Source: Rhizaria sp. SCN 62-66
Lineage: Eukaryota; Rhizaria, unplaced
Assembly: GCA_001724265.1 (NCBI GenBank)
Contig: MEDY01000253.1
Span: 1 to 44,295, forward strand
Length of the DNA stretch: 44,295 nt
Direction of reading: 5' to 3'
Positions 44,182 through 44,295 of this stretch are shown piece by piece. A model generated the notes under the pieces. That model saw only the letters and a program-made list of their open reading frames with translations. It was not told where the DNA came from and searched no databases. The position numbers and the translations under genes were made by a program. The stretch's first letter is position 1. Every line of letters begins with the position of its first letter.

Positions 44182-44295
44182 ATGGTGATGGGTCAACGTA
44201 AGCACCTCAAGCGTCTGGCGGCGCCTAAGCACTGGATGCTCTCCAAGCTCGGCGGCATCTGGGCTCCCCGCCCCTCCGCTGGTGCGCACAAGATG
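44182..44295 (+). CDS. RPS4: Ribosomal protein eS4 (RPS4), N-terminal 38 residues, cut by the window end
   Basis: eS4 is a core protein of the small ribosomal subunit. The visible residues, [20 protein letters not shown] followed by [18 protein letters not shown], align without gaps to the conserved eS4 N-terminus ([20 protein letters not shown] in animals). The start at 44182 gives the expected length before the KHLKR motif. An ATG three codons in (44188) would be too short. The N-terminus reads M-V-M-G rather than the usual M-A-R-G. A GTAAGC inside the AAC-GTAAGC sequence at 44197 looks donor-like but lies in conserved coding sequence and is not used. The reading frame is still open at the window end. 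Confidence 0.95.
   Translation, partial: MVMGQRKHLKRLAAPKHWMLSKLGGIWAPRPSAGAHKM

Overview
The window is nuclear DNA from a eukaryote, probably a compact-genome unicellular one. It carries spliceosomal introns, AATAAA-type polyadenylation signals, an eS4 ribosomal protein gene, and homologues of TRRAP/Tra1, VPS13, RBBP4/MSI1 and DPM2. Coding DNA is very GC-rich, with Ala, Gln, Ser and Gly homopolymer runs, while intergenic DNA is AT-rich, so gene edges are easy to see. I cannot assign the lineage from sequence alone. All four confidently placed introns begin GTACGT and are 104-158 nt long.

Layout, left to right: (1) 1-291 (+), the C-terminal end of an unrecognised Ala/Gly-rich protein. (2) 809-1288 (+), a DPM2-like two-pass membrane protein with a long extra tail. 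(3) 1689-3417 (-), an RBBP4/RBBP7/MSI1-type WD40 histone chaperone in three coding exons. (4) 3418-4223, a bidirectional promoter region with a 10-bp-arm inverted repeat and a palindromic E2F-type site. (5) 4224-21488 (+), an uninterrupted 5,754-codon TRRAP/Tra1 gene. (6) 22005-22836 (+), a three-exon gene for a small secreted or lumenal protein with an alternating X-Ala tract and one TPR-like motif. (7) 23300-42787 (-), an uninterrupted 6,495-codon VPS13-type lipid-transfer protein. (8) 42788-44181, the divergent region between VPS13 and eS4. (9) 44182 to the window end (+), the first 38 codons of eS4.

Two intronless giant genes fill about 83% of the window. TRRAP (scaffold of SAGA/NuA4-type acetyltransferase complexes) and the RBBP4-like chaperone (HAT1, CAF-1 and HDAC complexes) are head-to-head chromatin genes that may share control. 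DPM2 (ER glycosylation), VPS13 (membrane-contact lipid transfer) and eS4 (translation) are housekeeping genes with no obvious pathway link. I see no mobile element, CRISPR array, tRNA, rRNA or defence-type system. The points of interest are lineage-specific expansions of conserved giants, partly retained kinase residues in the TRRAP pseudokinase, an odd secreted repeat protein, and candidate promoter elements.
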